Source: Chytridium lagenaria (Eukaryota > Chytridiomycota > Chytridiomycetes > Chytridiales > Chytridiaceae). Taken from it: a stretch of DNA of 64,000 nucleotides. The translations under genes and the position numbers were made by a program. Within the stretch, counting starts at the first letter, position 1. Each line of letters starts with the position of its first letter. The notes beneath the pieces are model-generated. The model saw nothing but the letters and a program-made list of their open reading frames with translations. It had not been told where the DNA came from and searched no databases. The stretch is taken from the NCBI GenBank assembly GCA_025449115.1, contig JAHLKC010000029.1, positions 273,473-337,472 on the forward strand. Direction: 5' to 3'. Shown here piece by piece: positions 22,570-35,025 of the stretch.

Positions 22570-23525
22570 TCAAAAGGGTGACCACCACGGCTCCGTTCTC
22601 TTAGAAGCAGAAGCAGCACCAGTCGTAGATTGGGCCGATGAAGTTGATGCTTGTAAGCCCAAATCTTCAATTCTAAGTGATAGCTCCTCCAAAAACCTTT
22701 CAAAGACCTTTCCTAGGCTTCCCTCCAGTGTCTCCATGACCTGTTCTAGACCCCAGAACCGCCGTCTTAGCTCTGGGACATCCGCGTAAGTGCGAAGCTC
22801 AAGGAGTTCGTCCACATCAACCTGGCTCTGATCTCGGATAGCCTGACGCAGCGTCTTCAGCAGCCCCTTTATGTGACCTGGGGTGACGCGGCTGTGGTTT
22901 GGGCCACCTTTTGCCTTCGCGGGTGAAGAGTTTCGTCGCTCTGCAGAAGTGTTTGATCTGTCTTGGAAGTCAAAGTATTCCACGGTCTGTGAACTGTTTG
23001 TTAGTAAGAGATGGGCAACTGCCACCCAACCTGGTCTAAAACTTGAAGTGCAGAATCTCTGGCACCGTGAGGCAAAGATGCCCACGATAAAGTCTCATAT
23101 GAGGTTAACTGCGAGATAACAGCGGCGTATGGAGCAACCGTAAGAGAGGCTCCCGCTTTTCTCAGAGAGTCGAGGTCGCGAACCATGATATACGGTGTAG
23201 TGCTTCTGATACCCGCCACAACGTCTGCCATTAAAGTCAACGCATCGTCATCAAGAAAGTCCTCGTCATCTCTTGATAAGTTATGCCTTAGTCCGTCAAT
23301 TGTGTAAATGGCTCTGTCGAAAATGGCAATATTTGGGTTTGGGGACATAGGTTCTGGCTCTTCGCTGCTGGTGTTGTTGGATTCAGCGGCGACCGGTGGC
23401 AACACTGATTTTGAAAAGAACCCGAAGGTAGAAACATTCCAAAACGAGCGATGAGGTTGAGGTGGTGAGGGTGTTGATGAACCTGTACAGATGCCAAACA
23501 TGCTGAGAGCTCTTGGTGAAATCAT
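22570..23525 (-). CDS. Hypothetical protein, two exons
   Basis: The ATG at 23525 opens MISPRALSMFGICTG, with a Ser/Pro-rich first part and then acidic DDEDFLDDDALTLMADVV. A GT-AG intron of about 45 nt near 22985-23030 joins the second exon (TVEYFDFQDRSNTSAERR), which contains predicted helices with heptad-like spacing (LKTLRQAIRDQSQVDVDELL; LEQVMETLEGSLGKVFERFL). It ends in a Ser/Ala-rich tail. The product of about 300 residues has no motif I recognise. Both exons look coding and the frame is intact, so the gene is probably real. Confidence 0.55.
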
Positions 23526-23902
23526 GCGCCCCTTAAATTCTTCAGTAGTCCGAAGAACATATAAGGGCTGGATGAGGCTGATGGCAAGGTTCTAAGCTCA
23601 CCGAAGTCATGACATATTTATGTCAACAGAAAAAGAAGGCGTGTAGATGCGAGACTGAACTGAACTGAAGTAGAAGAGGCGGTTCGAGTTTACATATTTA
23701 AAACATCATTTAAAAAAACAAATATAAAAGGAGATCTTATGTCGAGCAGTGAAAAAACAACGAAAACAAAACAAGACTAAAAATATAATAGAGAAAAAAA
23801 ATGTGGTTATCAGTAAAAAAACAAGGAAAGAATTAAGGTATATCCGGAATGGACAGATCTATGCAAGTCTAATACAGAGTAATTCACGGGTGAAGTTGAT
23901 GT
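23526..23902. other. Spacer between two minus-strand genes, A-rich
   Basis: A/T-rich with repeated A-runs at 23745-23830 and no supported gene. It holds the promoter of the gene starting at 23525 and the 3' end of the RhoGAP gene. Confidence 0.45.
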
Positions 23903-26900
23903 CTATCCAAAAAGCTCCGCTTCATACTCTTCTTCGCCCTGCTGGGCCCTAGCGAAAACCCCATCAGTCGGCTTCACTCCAGCATCATCGTATGCATTAA
24001 AGTACTCGCTAATTCTATAGCTAGCATTTGGCTGGTCAACATACACTTCCCCTTCTCCATCGATAATAACCTCTTCATCATAAATCTCCACCTCGTTGTC
24101 AACGTCAGCCTTGACCTGGTGCATTCCATTTCTGAAAATGCCATCAGAATGCACGTTTGATGGAACTTCACCATCAGATGAGCCATCTCCTCGTGACAAG
24201 GACCTTGAAGTGTACATGTCGAGCATGTGTCCTTCCTCATCACTCCCCCTGTCTCGTCCGTGAGTGAGGCGCTCCCATCTCGTGGAGGAAGAGTATTACT
24301 ATAATGAAGCTAGTAAGTTTATAATACATGCAAGAGCAAACGACGCTTAACAATGACAGCGAGCAACATACCTGTCGTCGATCATGATAAAGCTGTTGCG
24401 ATTGGTTCGCCTATCTTCCACCCCCGCTTTATTTTGGTTCCTCGCCATCAACAGACCTGGAGCAATACTCATGCGCGCTTGCTCTCTTCGAGCTTTTTTG
24501 GCTGCAATGTTTCGACTCCGCTCATCCATACCCTCAGCATCCTCATAATGCGGCTGCATAATAACGACAGAGGGCCCTTCCCCACTAGCCTCCCAAGCTT
24601 GCTTCTCCTCCCTCCGAGACTCGGTGCTATCCGAATACGCCATTGGGGAAATGTTTATACGCTGTTGCGTGTGGTGATGATGCTGCTGAGGCGTTGGTGG
24701 TTGCTGCTGCTGCTGCTGCTGTCTTTCCTTCTCCGCCTTCTCAACATCAGCCTCAAATTGAGCCTGTCTTCGAAGACTTAACTCACGTTCTTTCCCAAGT
24801 CGATCAGCCATCTCCCTCTCACGATCCCTCATCAATTGCGACTTTTGAGGGTCTTCCCAGCAGAACACGTGATCATACTCTGCCATCATCAGCGTCAAGA
24901 CAACGACTGGGATGCCGAGGGTTGGAGAGAAAACAATGCCGACGTTACGGACAGTCATCTTGTTGATGTCAGAGGCTTGCACAACGCGGACGAGATGGGC
25001 GATCATGATTCGGAGAAGAGTGTAATTGGTTAAAGGTAGTTTGGAGACGAGGCGCGAAAGCTCTGTTATCCTGTCAGTACGATCTTGAATCTCAGTGATG
25101 CGGATGAAATCTTTTTGCAGGTGCTTCGTTAGGACTGGAGTAAGATTCTGCAGCTCACGAAGATAGAGCTTCAAAAGTCCAGCGATGGCATGAACGTCGT
25201 AACGCTCTCCAGACCCTAAGAGATCAACATCACCTTCGTTGTTGAATCGGTCCTTCAACATCTGGATGATGGATGACAGGCCGGAAAGACGATATATACC
25301 CTCTTCCTCAAAAGCGTGCATCGCATCGAGATACTCGATGCAACGGTAAACAACAGAGGGAAGTTCATACATGTCGTTTACGCGAGAAACTGCAACGCTT
25401 TGGTCAAGAGGTACACCGAAAACCACGCGTGCAGGATCAGGCGAACGAACACCTGATCCTGCTCCACCGGCCATACCAGCTGCGATAGCAAGATCAGAGG
25501 TCGCCTTCTTCTTTGCCCAGTTAAATGCCGTGGTGATCCTCTTGCTCGCATTTCCACGCTTATCATCTATACGAGGTGACGCCGTTAAATTGGAAGTGCC
25601 ACTGGACACTCCACGACCCGCCCTGGATGTGGCGTCTTCAACGGCCAACGAAGGTGGGGACTGCTGCATGATGCGAGCGCTCTCATCGACGAAACCTCTT
25701 CCATGGCGCGCTGCACTGTCTTGAGCAATTCCTTGGCTCCCTGCGAAACCAGCCGCAGGATGAGGTGCTGTGGGAAGGCCGCCTGCGCGATTAGTTGCCG
25801 GGCGTGGGTGGCGAGGAATTGGAGTGCCGCAGCCTGGGCCTGCCCAGGAGCGTACTGTGTGTTGGGGCTTCTTGATTGGAAGGACTGGTGGCCACCTCCA
25901 TGAGGCATTTGAGTATGACTGGGGTGATGATGGGATTGGTGTAGGCCGTTTTGCAAGGCGTTCGAGGGGGCATTGACAGAAAGACTGCTAGAAGGATTGT
26001 GAGACAATGGGATCCACTGAGATCTCCGGCGTTCCCTCGAGCATGGAACGAAGGAGGCGGGCCCTGTTCATTGGATCCATCAATACCATTGACGCTACCG
26101 CTAATTGCATCATTGCTGAATGAGAGAGCCTCTCCGCTTCCATTGAAGTGCTCCATACGTGCTCCAGGGCGAACTTCCATTATTTGTTTTGATATGATGC
26201 GAACCCATTCGTCTCTTTCGGTGTCACTTTCCGCGCAGAGCGTGTGTCTTGCAACTACTCGTGATTCTGGAGGCATGGCATCGACGCTTGCGGTTACAGA
26301 GAAGGTGCCCGACTTGTACTCGATGAGAGTAAATGAATGGTATGACTTAACGTCATTACCTTTTCACTCATAGCAAGACAATGACGAAGTTTAATCGTAG
26401 AAATGATCTCGCGTCCCTATATACAGCAGATTTTTATGTCATTATCGATAAATGCAGAGCCACGAAGAGAAACATCTCGTTGAAAGGACATACCGATGCA
26501 TCATAGTACTCCAAAGCAGTTTGCTTAAGCTTGAAGTACCTAGTCTTCCATCCTCCAAAACTCTTGCCTTTTTTCACGAGAACGCCTTCCTTCAAAACTT
26601 TTGAGCTGGATCCAGTTGGTTTACCCTCAATTTCCAAGGTCATCGAGTCGCTCCGGCCAATGACCCCATTGACGTTCGTTGTCAAAAACTCGATTACATC
26701 TCTTGAATCAGTAACTACGTCAACCACACGTTGAAGGTACATCTCCAGGGCGACCTTATGAAAGAAGTCAATACATATTTTTAAAAAAAAGAGAGGAAGA
26801 AAGAAATAAGAGTCCAATAATGGATATTCAAATACCAAAATTAAAACAATCATTAACCCACCTTGCGTTGATCACTTTTTGCAGGGTTAAGCGTGGAATA

Positions 26901-28981
26901 GAGAGATTTCTCAGGAGGCTTTCCAACCTTACTCAATATAGTTTTCGGTAAAGTGCTCCTCAACTGTATAGTTATATGTGACATTGTTAAATCATGTTTT
27001 AAAGGGAATTAGATATGAACAGATAACTTACCTTTGCATCGAGCGACACAACATCCGAATACACCTTCTCAATTCGCCAGCACTCTGTCGAACCGGGAGC
27101 TTGCTGCTGCCCCTGACCCGCCAAATTCCTCCGTACCTGGAATTGAAAGCTCACCACCTCCTTATTCTTCGCGTCACCCGTTAAGATAGCAGATGAGAGG
27201 ACCTGGACTTGAAGGCCTTCCGTCGTAGCAATCATAGGGACTACAGATCCCCCAGAAGGCGTGGTGCCAGAAGATGTGATTTGCGAAGATAGAAGCGTAA
27301 GGTCACCAGGCGGAATAGAAGGCAATGTAGGGGATGTTGGGGAACTAGGAGACCCAGGCACACCACGAAGAGACATTTGACGCTGTATACTTGTTGGCGA
27401 AGCGGAGCGGGGTTGAGTTGGCTGCTGTTGCTGAGGTTGATGAGATGCAAAACCGTGGGGATGAGGGTGAGAAGCAGGGGGAAATGGAAGGTGCTGATTG
27501 GAAACGCTCTGTCCAATGTAACCACCAGGGTAAGGCTGCTGAGCGTGATTTGGATTGTGTGGCGGGTTCATGGCATTTGAACCGGGTGGCGGCGGTGAAG
27601 ACGAAGTCAGCGATGGGACTGGGTGATTATGAGGATAAGACGGCGGCGGAGGGGTTCCACCTGGCCCCCTTTGCGGCTCCACACCAACATGCGGGACATG
27701 AGATCGATGCAGTTGTTGGGGCGGAGTGGGTAGAGCGTGTTCAACATAATTAGAATGCGAAACGGTCTGCGGCGACTTCGTCGGAGTGACCGAGCCAGCG
27801 GCCACCCCTTGAGGATTGGCGTCAGCGCCGTTCAACGTTGGACTCGATAATGACATATTACGATTAGTGTGAGAGAGCGGTAAAGGTGTTTCCGCGTTGT
27901 TTCTGGATGAGTTGATCATCTTTATCGGAGGAGTTGGTGGTGCAGGGCTTGGAAGATCCGGCATGTCAGGTTCTGCGCCGCCCAAAGGAGCCTCGGGAAG
28001 AGTAGAGACGATACCCACGTTGGCCGGAGCTGCGGCATGTAGCTCAGTGATGGATGTGGATCGCGTGGTGATGACAATGTCTGGAGGAAGCGGATTGTGT
28101 GCATCTTGCGAAGCCGAGCGTTTGTGGCGTGTCAAGCTTCCAGATGAATGAGGCTGTCCAGCAGCCCCGCCCGCCATTCCAGGCTTAGGCTCAGTATATC
28201 CAAGTGAACTTGATCGTGAGTGTGCAGAGACCGTCTTCTGGGAACCAGCGGCGGCTGACTTTGAAAGCAAGACAGAAGCTGGAGGATTACCAATGGCTTC
28301 AAACTTTTGTGAAGAGGTTTCGGCCTCGCGCTTCCTAGCCAGAAGTATATCACGCTCCTTAGATCGCTTGTCTTCCTCCTTCAACTTTCGCCGTTGTGCC
28401 TCCCGTCGTCTCACGGCACGAGTGGGACCAGCCGCACTGTCTTCACCGTCTGAGGTAGGGACTTCAGCTTCGTCTTCCAAATCCGCGTCTGCGTTTGCGA
28501 CCTGATCTTCAATCGGTGTAGCGCTCCCTCTGATACCCAATGGCGATGCTTCAATGGCCGATAGTGAGCTTTCAGGATGCGAGAGACTCGATGAACCCGT
28601 CTGTGCGGAGCCAGTAAAATCCGTGACACTTAGAGTGGAAAAGTCCAACGATATTCTAGGTGTAGCGGCAGCTGGGATCTGCAAGGGAACGAACGAGGAA
28701 ACGGAGGGGATAGAGACACCCGGCGATACAGATTTAGGATCTTCAGAAGGTGTCGGCAACTCCAAAGTGCCTGCTACGGTTTGCTCTGAGACAGATGCAA
28801 GCTGGAGCTTTAACTCATGAATGATAGCCCTCTGTCTTTCGATGATCTGCCACAACCGATCGTTGTCTTGCCTCAATTGGTTCCGTTCTGCCACAATGTC
28901 TTCGTAAGCATCACCGTCTTCATGATCAGAGTCTACGGGCTCAAAGCCGTCCACCGGATGAAGAATGTGATCCACCTCCAT
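23903..28981 (-). CDS. Bem3-like Rho GTPase-activating protein (PX, PH, RhoGAP)
   Basis: Stimulates GTP hydrolysis by Rho/Cdc42-type GTPases, acting in cell polarity. The ATG at 28981 (MEVDHILHPVDG) is followed by a short coiled coil (RNQLRQDNDRLWQIIERQRAI), then a long Ser/Pro/Gln-rich disordered region (exon 1, 27032-28981). A PX domain spans the first intron (CWRIEKVYSDVVSLDAK, then SKVGKPPEKSLYSTLNPAKSDQRK) to bind phosphoinositides. A PH domain follows (EGVLVKKGKSFGGWKTRYFKLK, C-terminal helix ERDEWVRIISKQI). The RhoGAP domain lies at about 24870-25460, with the arginine finger in GIYRLSG and helix motif AIAGLLKLYLRELQ. The C-terminus is acidic and unstructured. The domain order matches yeast Bem3. 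Between PH and RhoGAP (25.67-26.0 kb) two frame changes occur in low-complexity sequence, from missed introns or base errors. Exact exon limits there are uncertain. Confidence 0.8.
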
Positions 28982-29753
28982 CAACCCACGAGCTTTTTAA
29001 CAACTTGCTTTAGTTACAGACAGCCGATACTTTGTGATCCAACGAGTCGAACGAGCTCGCTGATTTTAATCAGAAAAGGATCCTTTCCCGCTCTGTAGCG
29101 ATGAATGGATTTTCAAGACATTAATAAGTGGAGCAAGAATGAGGGATCACAACGACTCACCTTTATGGAGGGTGGTGGTGATCACTATTTGAAAGCGTGT
29201 GCGTGGTGAAGCGTATACTCAGTATTGAAAAGGATGAGGTTGAGTGAAGTCGATAGGAGCGATCGCCTCTTGCGAGACGAAAGAGGGAGTAATGTTCAGA
29301 ATTCTTTTTTTTAGATTATTCACTTGCATGCATGTGGTTGATTCGAGGCAGTGGGCGTTGTTGCACATTTCTGGAAGGTTTCCTATTTTAATAATTTATT
29401 ATTAATGATTTTATTAAAAAATTAGCAGAATTCGCCTCGAGTGAGTCCAATAGGAGGAATCATGACGGCGAATAATGGAGTGGCGAGGGTGAGTGAGTGA
29501 GTGAGTGAGTACCCGGAGTAAGGTATGTGGAGAACATTTCGCCACAGCCTTTCCTCACATTTATGTTCCTTTTTTTTAGCCGGCATTAGTTATATGCAAA
29601 GAGATATTTTGATTAATCATATCTTGCAGATTAATGCAAAATGGCGTATAACAATTTAGCTTTTCCATTGAGACCGACAAACAAACAGCGACGTCACATC
29701 ACTTGCATCCCAACATCTTACACAGACACCTGTAGCCAGTCAGCAGTTCCGCC
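28982..29753. other. Upstream region of the RhoGAP gene
   Basis: No coding frame is supported. It contains splice-like and promoter-like AT-rich stretches and a short GAGT microsatellite at 29491-29510. It ends where the KDZ-type element begins. Confidence 0.45.
29491..29510. repeat. Short GAGT microsatellite
   Basis: Five consecutive GAGT units lie upstream of the RhoGAP gene. It is a simple repeat with no further meaning that I can support. Confidence 0.8.
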
Positions 29754-30504
29754 GTCTAGTAGGACCTGACTATTGGAAAACTATTAGAACAGCCAAAAGA
29801 GGTCTGATAGACCGTTACTATACTCAAGTATGTATGCAATAGAATTAAAATTGATGTATAATTACAAGTCCATTGGAACTTCTAGAAGACACTTATTTGA
29901 GGTTAATAATAGTGCTTTAAATTTTTCGAATCCACTAGACAAATCTTCTCCACTATACCACTTCACCTCTAATAGCACTATCTAATAAATGTCTACTGGA
30001 ACTGGAGACATCTCGAATAAAGTCAAAACAAATTTGCCTCTTACTCAAATACCATGATGCCTGAGTCGTTGATGAGATGGGATTACTTTTAATATTCCTA
30101 TCATGGAAAGAGAAGCCATTACACCTCAGGACACTGCTCACCGTAAAGCCACGATCAACAGCAAAAGCTGAGGAGGGGTTGCCAGGGATGACCAAGGAAT
30201 TCAGTTATTCTTCTCGCTTGATGTTGCCCGGCTCCCCGCAGTAGAAATGCATAAGTTGCCATTTGTGAGTTCCTCCGACAAAAAAGCTTCTCCTACATCA
30301 TGAAATCTCTTCATATTGGATCTTTATTCTTCAAGAAGGAATATGAAGAGGAGGGTAAAGCAAAAGGAGGACCTGACGTTCAAACCAAAAAGAACATATG
30401 GTGGCCACGATGTCAAGGAGTCATAAGGTTATAGATACAGCAATGTATTTTGTTTTCTAAAAGTATTTAAGATATCTGAATTCCAAAGGAAAGAGTAGCG
30501 TACC

Positions 30505-32793
30505 CAGTGATCATTCAAAACTCTATGTTAAGTTTGACGGAGATTCAGAAAGCAACTGTGTGGAGCTGCCTGTCTACGTTAACCTGACAAGTGTTGAGAA
30601 TGCATTAAAGTCCTTATCTGTGTTGGACATGATAGAGATTCGTGCTATGGAGGATCTCTTGATGGTTGGTTTTAAGGACGAACATGGAGAGAGATGGGAA
30701 GTAAAGGACGAGTGCATACAGCATTTAGCAAATGCCTTGATGAGTGGGTTACATAGGAAAGCGTGTATAATGCCTTACATTCTTATTAAGGGTTCAAGAA
30801 GAAAAACAACAAGTACCGTGTTGGTTTGAAGCAGAAAGCTGGAGCAAATGAGCAACTGAGGGCAGCATTGACGTGTAAGTGTGAAATCAATCATGCATAA
30901 TTGATCATTTTGTTTACACTCATTGTTATCATAGCTACAAAACCAGCCAATGATGATGAAGGTCAATCCCAACCAAGCGCCACTTCATTGAGTGTGGAAG
31001 GCATATTGTCAGCATCAAATCGTTGGACGGCAACAGATTCCAGCAGCCAAGATCTACTTTCAAAATCCAGCACAGGGTTAGTACTCTGTTTCATTGATGA
31101 TTGCATCAGCACTAACGCATAAGCAACAAAAGAGCTGTAGCCAGTGAAGAGTGTTTCAACATAATGGACTACATTCACCTCCCACCAGATTCATCTCCCT
31201 CCAGGCAGCCTGATATGACAGCTTTAGGAAGGACTGTAAAAACGATGTTGACCAATCCTGCAAATGGAGATGAATCTCCTGTGGCCCACCAGGATGATGA
31301 TGGGATTCTTTCACCTGTCAACAATCGGCCTCTTGATCCACCTCAAGCACCATCGGCACCATTGGCCAAAGACCAAACTTTCAGTAATCAGCCAAGAGTT
31401 CCCAACATACTGCATCATGGCGATGCTGTCATGAAAAGTAGTAACAACAATTGCCTCACCCCTAAGGAAACACGTGTCAAAGTTAAGGTGGTCTTTCAAG
31501 TGTATGGTGAAGCACAGTCCATTCGTGCTCCCGTTATCTCAAAAGATGGAATATTAGGTAAGAATTGTGTATCTTAATGCCTTAAATGCCATTCAATAAT
31601 ATTTCTGCCAGTTCAAATAGAAGATGCTGTTATTGTAGCGCAACGACTATTGGACTCTGTTGGCTCGGTGCTATTCGATCGGACACGACAACCTCCATTT
31701 CAAGTAAAAGATATTGTTTTTGTTGACAATGAGAGTGGGCAAATGGATTTCGATGCACTGGAGTGGTGCCGACGGATGGCACTGCACTTTTGAAGGCATA
31801 CATTATATTAAAGGAGCCAACAAAAGAATCAAAGCAGTAAGTTGGGTTTCTACTTTAGTAATGTTTATTTAATCATTAATATAACACAATTCTTTTGTAA
31901 TAGAAAACCTTCTGCAGATGATGGCATGATGACAGCTGTTTTTTCGAAATCTTATAATGAGCTGAAGTTTCCAACTGCTGGCAAGTCAAGGGAGTCAAGT
32001 CGTTCTTCTAGTATGAGTTCCTCAAGGCATCAACACGAAAACACACAAAAAGACGATTGCAGTGAAATGACTGATTGTGATATGGAAGATGCTGATGTGG
32101 TTTACAAGTCAAATGACTGCTATGTCATCAGCTCGTCGGATGAGGAGTCTGCACTGGAAGATGATACAGCCACAAGTGAATCAGAGACAGATGATGACTT
32201 TGTTACTGTTAAGGCTGAATCAGGAAAGAGGAAAAAGTTTATAGTGAAGCGTAAGGGATAGACATCCAAACGGCATTGCTCTGTCAACTTGCGTGACGAG
32301 AGGATGCCATCACAATCCCAAAAAAATGCGCCTAAGCAGACAATCGATCAGATGAGAAGGCTTGGGTTAGCTTTCTGGAAGTTGACGGATGACACAGGAA
32401 CACACGGCAAAAGTAGAGATGCACGATTAGCTGATGACAAAGCTATGAGACTATTGCGTAAAGAAAAACCTGGGCGACCTGTTACTGTTGACACTTACAA
32501 ATATTGCAAGGAATTGTAGCCCTGGATTACTTCTTTCAACGGGATCCTATTATACGAAAGTTTATGTTCCTCTTAATCAGCGTTCAGCAGAATGGAGGCG
32601 TTTGGTTGGTGGTTGTGGAAATTTGACGGAACACTTCCGTACTGCCTTTGCACTGATTGAGATGCCTCATAGTATGCAACTGCCATCAACCATTAACCAT
32701 TTTGATTTCATTCACCGACATCTTCTCTACAACAAGATCAAGAGAGATCGATTTGAACTGAAAGCCCCTCCTTTCTTTCGTTACAAAAAATAA
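30505..32793 (+). CDS. Unknown gene carried by the KDZ-type element
   Basis: Several plus-strand open stretches line up as exons. The first contains FDGDSESNCVELPVYVNLTS and EIRAMEDLLMVGFKDEHGERW (30.5-30.83 kb). Next comes a Pro/Ser-rich part (31.16-31.57 kb) ending in VKVKVVFQVYGEAQSIRAPV, then QIEDAVIVAQRLLDSVGSV (31.62-31.79 kb). An acidic Ser/Asp-rich stretch (31.9-32.26 kb) and a C-terminal part (YVPLNQRSAEWRRLVGGCGN, to TAA at 32791-32793) complete it. Introns are plausible near 30873-30935, 31556-31610 and 31838-31903, though joins are uncertain. No family is recognised. It is convergent with the KDZ gene and inside the same element, so I infer an accessory transposon protein. Confidence 0.4.
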
Positions 32794-32887
32794 AGACTTT
32801 TTTTGGTTATTAAATCGTTCATTATCCGGCCCAAGAAATCACATAGTACAGTTTAAAGAAAAAAAGGCAGAAACCTTTGAGGGTACA

Positions 32888-35025
32888 TTAATGAATACAA
32901 TCGTTACGTGAATCAACAAAGGAATACAGGTAAAAGTCATGAAGCAAAGGATCAGTACTCCTTAAGACATTGGAGATTCGTTGCAGCCAGACATTGGCTT
33001 GCTCAGCAGCTTGAGTATTCCAAGGGGGCAATTCAGAAAAGGCTTTGTCTGCGAGGGCCGGGTCAAAATATTCCCTGCAATTATCGTCATTGTGAGCTTT
33101 AAAATGAAACTTATCAACCAGCCAAACGACCACATCAACTACGCGCCGATATGTGCGGGCCACTGCTGGGTCTTCAATAGAATCAATTACATTCTTCACT
33201 GAAGGAAGAAATCGGCAAGCCTTGTCAAAGAATGTGAAGGTTGGGTATCTTCCTATAAAGACATAATGGATCAAATAAGAATTGTGCAATAAGCTTTGAT
33301 GTCATGTACCTATTGATTCATATGTGTTTGAGATCCCAGGAAGTAGTTCTGCTGTTTGCTCAAAGGTAAACATTTTGAAGACATTCAGAAATCGACCGCA
33401 TGACCAGACGTTAACAAATATGCCAGGAAGAAATCTTCTTTTGGCTCTGTACTTCAGAAACCCTTTCTCCAACGTGTCATTATCAATCAGAGAATCGTCC
33501 ACAGTTGAAACTTGCTTTTTTCGTTTCGCAGGCGGCAAAATAATATTCCCAACATTATCAAGTGGTGTTTCAGTGAAATCTGCTACTCCCAAAGACTGTC
33601 GCTTCCCACTTCCATCAGTGTGTAGTGACATTTGATAGGTTAGACGATGCGCTGGATTGGAGCAAGTCCTTCCATCCATATGTTCACGATTAACTCTTTT
33701 AGAACATCCAACGATGATGCAAACAGTCCCGTATTCGTCAAAATGATGTTGACAGAAGCCATCCAATGGTGTAGTTATTGCCATATCACAGGCTGAAATC
33801 CTACACACTTGATGACCTATCAAAATTATTATCTAGTCTGTCATATAAACAAATTTTCCCATTGCTTTTCCATCAACAACTGATGCAGATACTATAACGC
33901 CATTGCTAAGAGTTCTGTGACAAGTACTACATCTATGATCCCATTTTCTAGCACTGTTTTCCTTAAAGTAAGAGACAAAATCTTCCATTGCCCGTGCATA
34001 TTCACGTAACGGGGATTGGGACACGTTTGGTGCTAAGGAGGAATCAAAATGCTCTAGCAGTAATGGCGGCAAAAGAGGTTCTTGTGGGAGTCGGTGTTTG
34101 TGCAATTTGATTATGTTCATGAGTACGTACGCTTTTTTGAAGAGGGGATTGGATTTTGGTGAAGCAATTGGATTTGTACGGGAGCCAAGTGGTAGGCCCT
34201 GGTAAGTGAGTTGAGAATTCCAGTGCTTTGAACTAGTGCATTACAAGGGTGAATATCAGCATAAAGGAGAATGGAAAAACATCAGCATTGATGTTATGTA
34301 CATACGCAAGCATGACGGGGATTCGGACTGCCCAAATATCTGCTGCATCCATACACATGTAATTGTTGTGGTCCAACCGAATCATTCCAGTATGCATCAA
34401 TGTTTCGTAATCGTACATTATCCTGCTCTTGCGGTATGGATGTATTGCTGTGGCTTTTGTTAGGTAGGAGTCCACAAAGTACAGAGAGTTGTTGCATGAG
34501 ACAGCACGGCCACGACAATCTGCCTTCAAGAGATGTCCAGTCATAACTCCTTTGATGGTTAATACATTGACCCCTCCATCTGCCATCTGAAATCGCAAAG
34601 GTTGCTGACAACCAAAGCATTTAGAGATTGGTGGAGCCACAAACACAACTGGATCATCAAGAGTCCAAGACGGAGGGTTTTGACTTTGGTACATTTCATC
34701 AATAACCTTCAAAACATGCATAACGTCCATGTCCAACTTGCATGCGACTATAGAAATAAAGAATCGAAGCTGTTCAAGGGTTAGATGTGGGAATGGAAAG
34801 TGTGGAAACCTTAGACATGTTGTTGTAAGCTTCATAAGAAGATGAAAACCCCTTTAAGCAATCAAGTATTGTTGGTAGATTGCGGCAGACAGTCATTGTG
34901 ATGTAAGCTACATTAAAAACGTTGAAGGTTTGGCTGTCTATCTGTATCATTTTGGCACTTAAGTTTTTATGTAGCACGTTTCCATGACAAACCTCTCTAA
35001 CATGTCTATCTAATAACGATTCCAA
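32888..35025 (-). CDS. KDZ transposase-type protein with CxC5/CxC6 cysteine clusters
   Basis: Minus-strand exons read in order. A helical N-terminal part (LSAKMIQIDSQTFNVFN) is followed by LTLEQLRFFISIVACKLD. A CxC5-like cluster follows (CFGCQQPLRF, with later ADCRGRAVSCNNSLYFVDSY), then CSTCHRTLSNGVIVSASVVDG. A CxC6-like cluster has CRISACDMAITTPLDGFCQHH, CIIVGCSKRV and CSNPAH. The end has the KDZ C-terminal signature WNTQAAEQANVWLQRISNVLR, where the Glu of AAEQ is likely the last catalytic acid, preceded by VVWLVDKFHFKAHNDDNC. Introns fall near 34785-34805, 34121-34232, 33824-33832 and 33290-33301 (lengths approximate). No ATG is visible at the 5' end, so the start may be upstream or lost. 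The family is known from fungal KDZ elements; the fit is by motif order. Confidence 0.65.

Noticed and set aside
25371..25724. 117-codon plus-strand frame
   Set aside because: Antisense shadow of the RhoGAP coding region.
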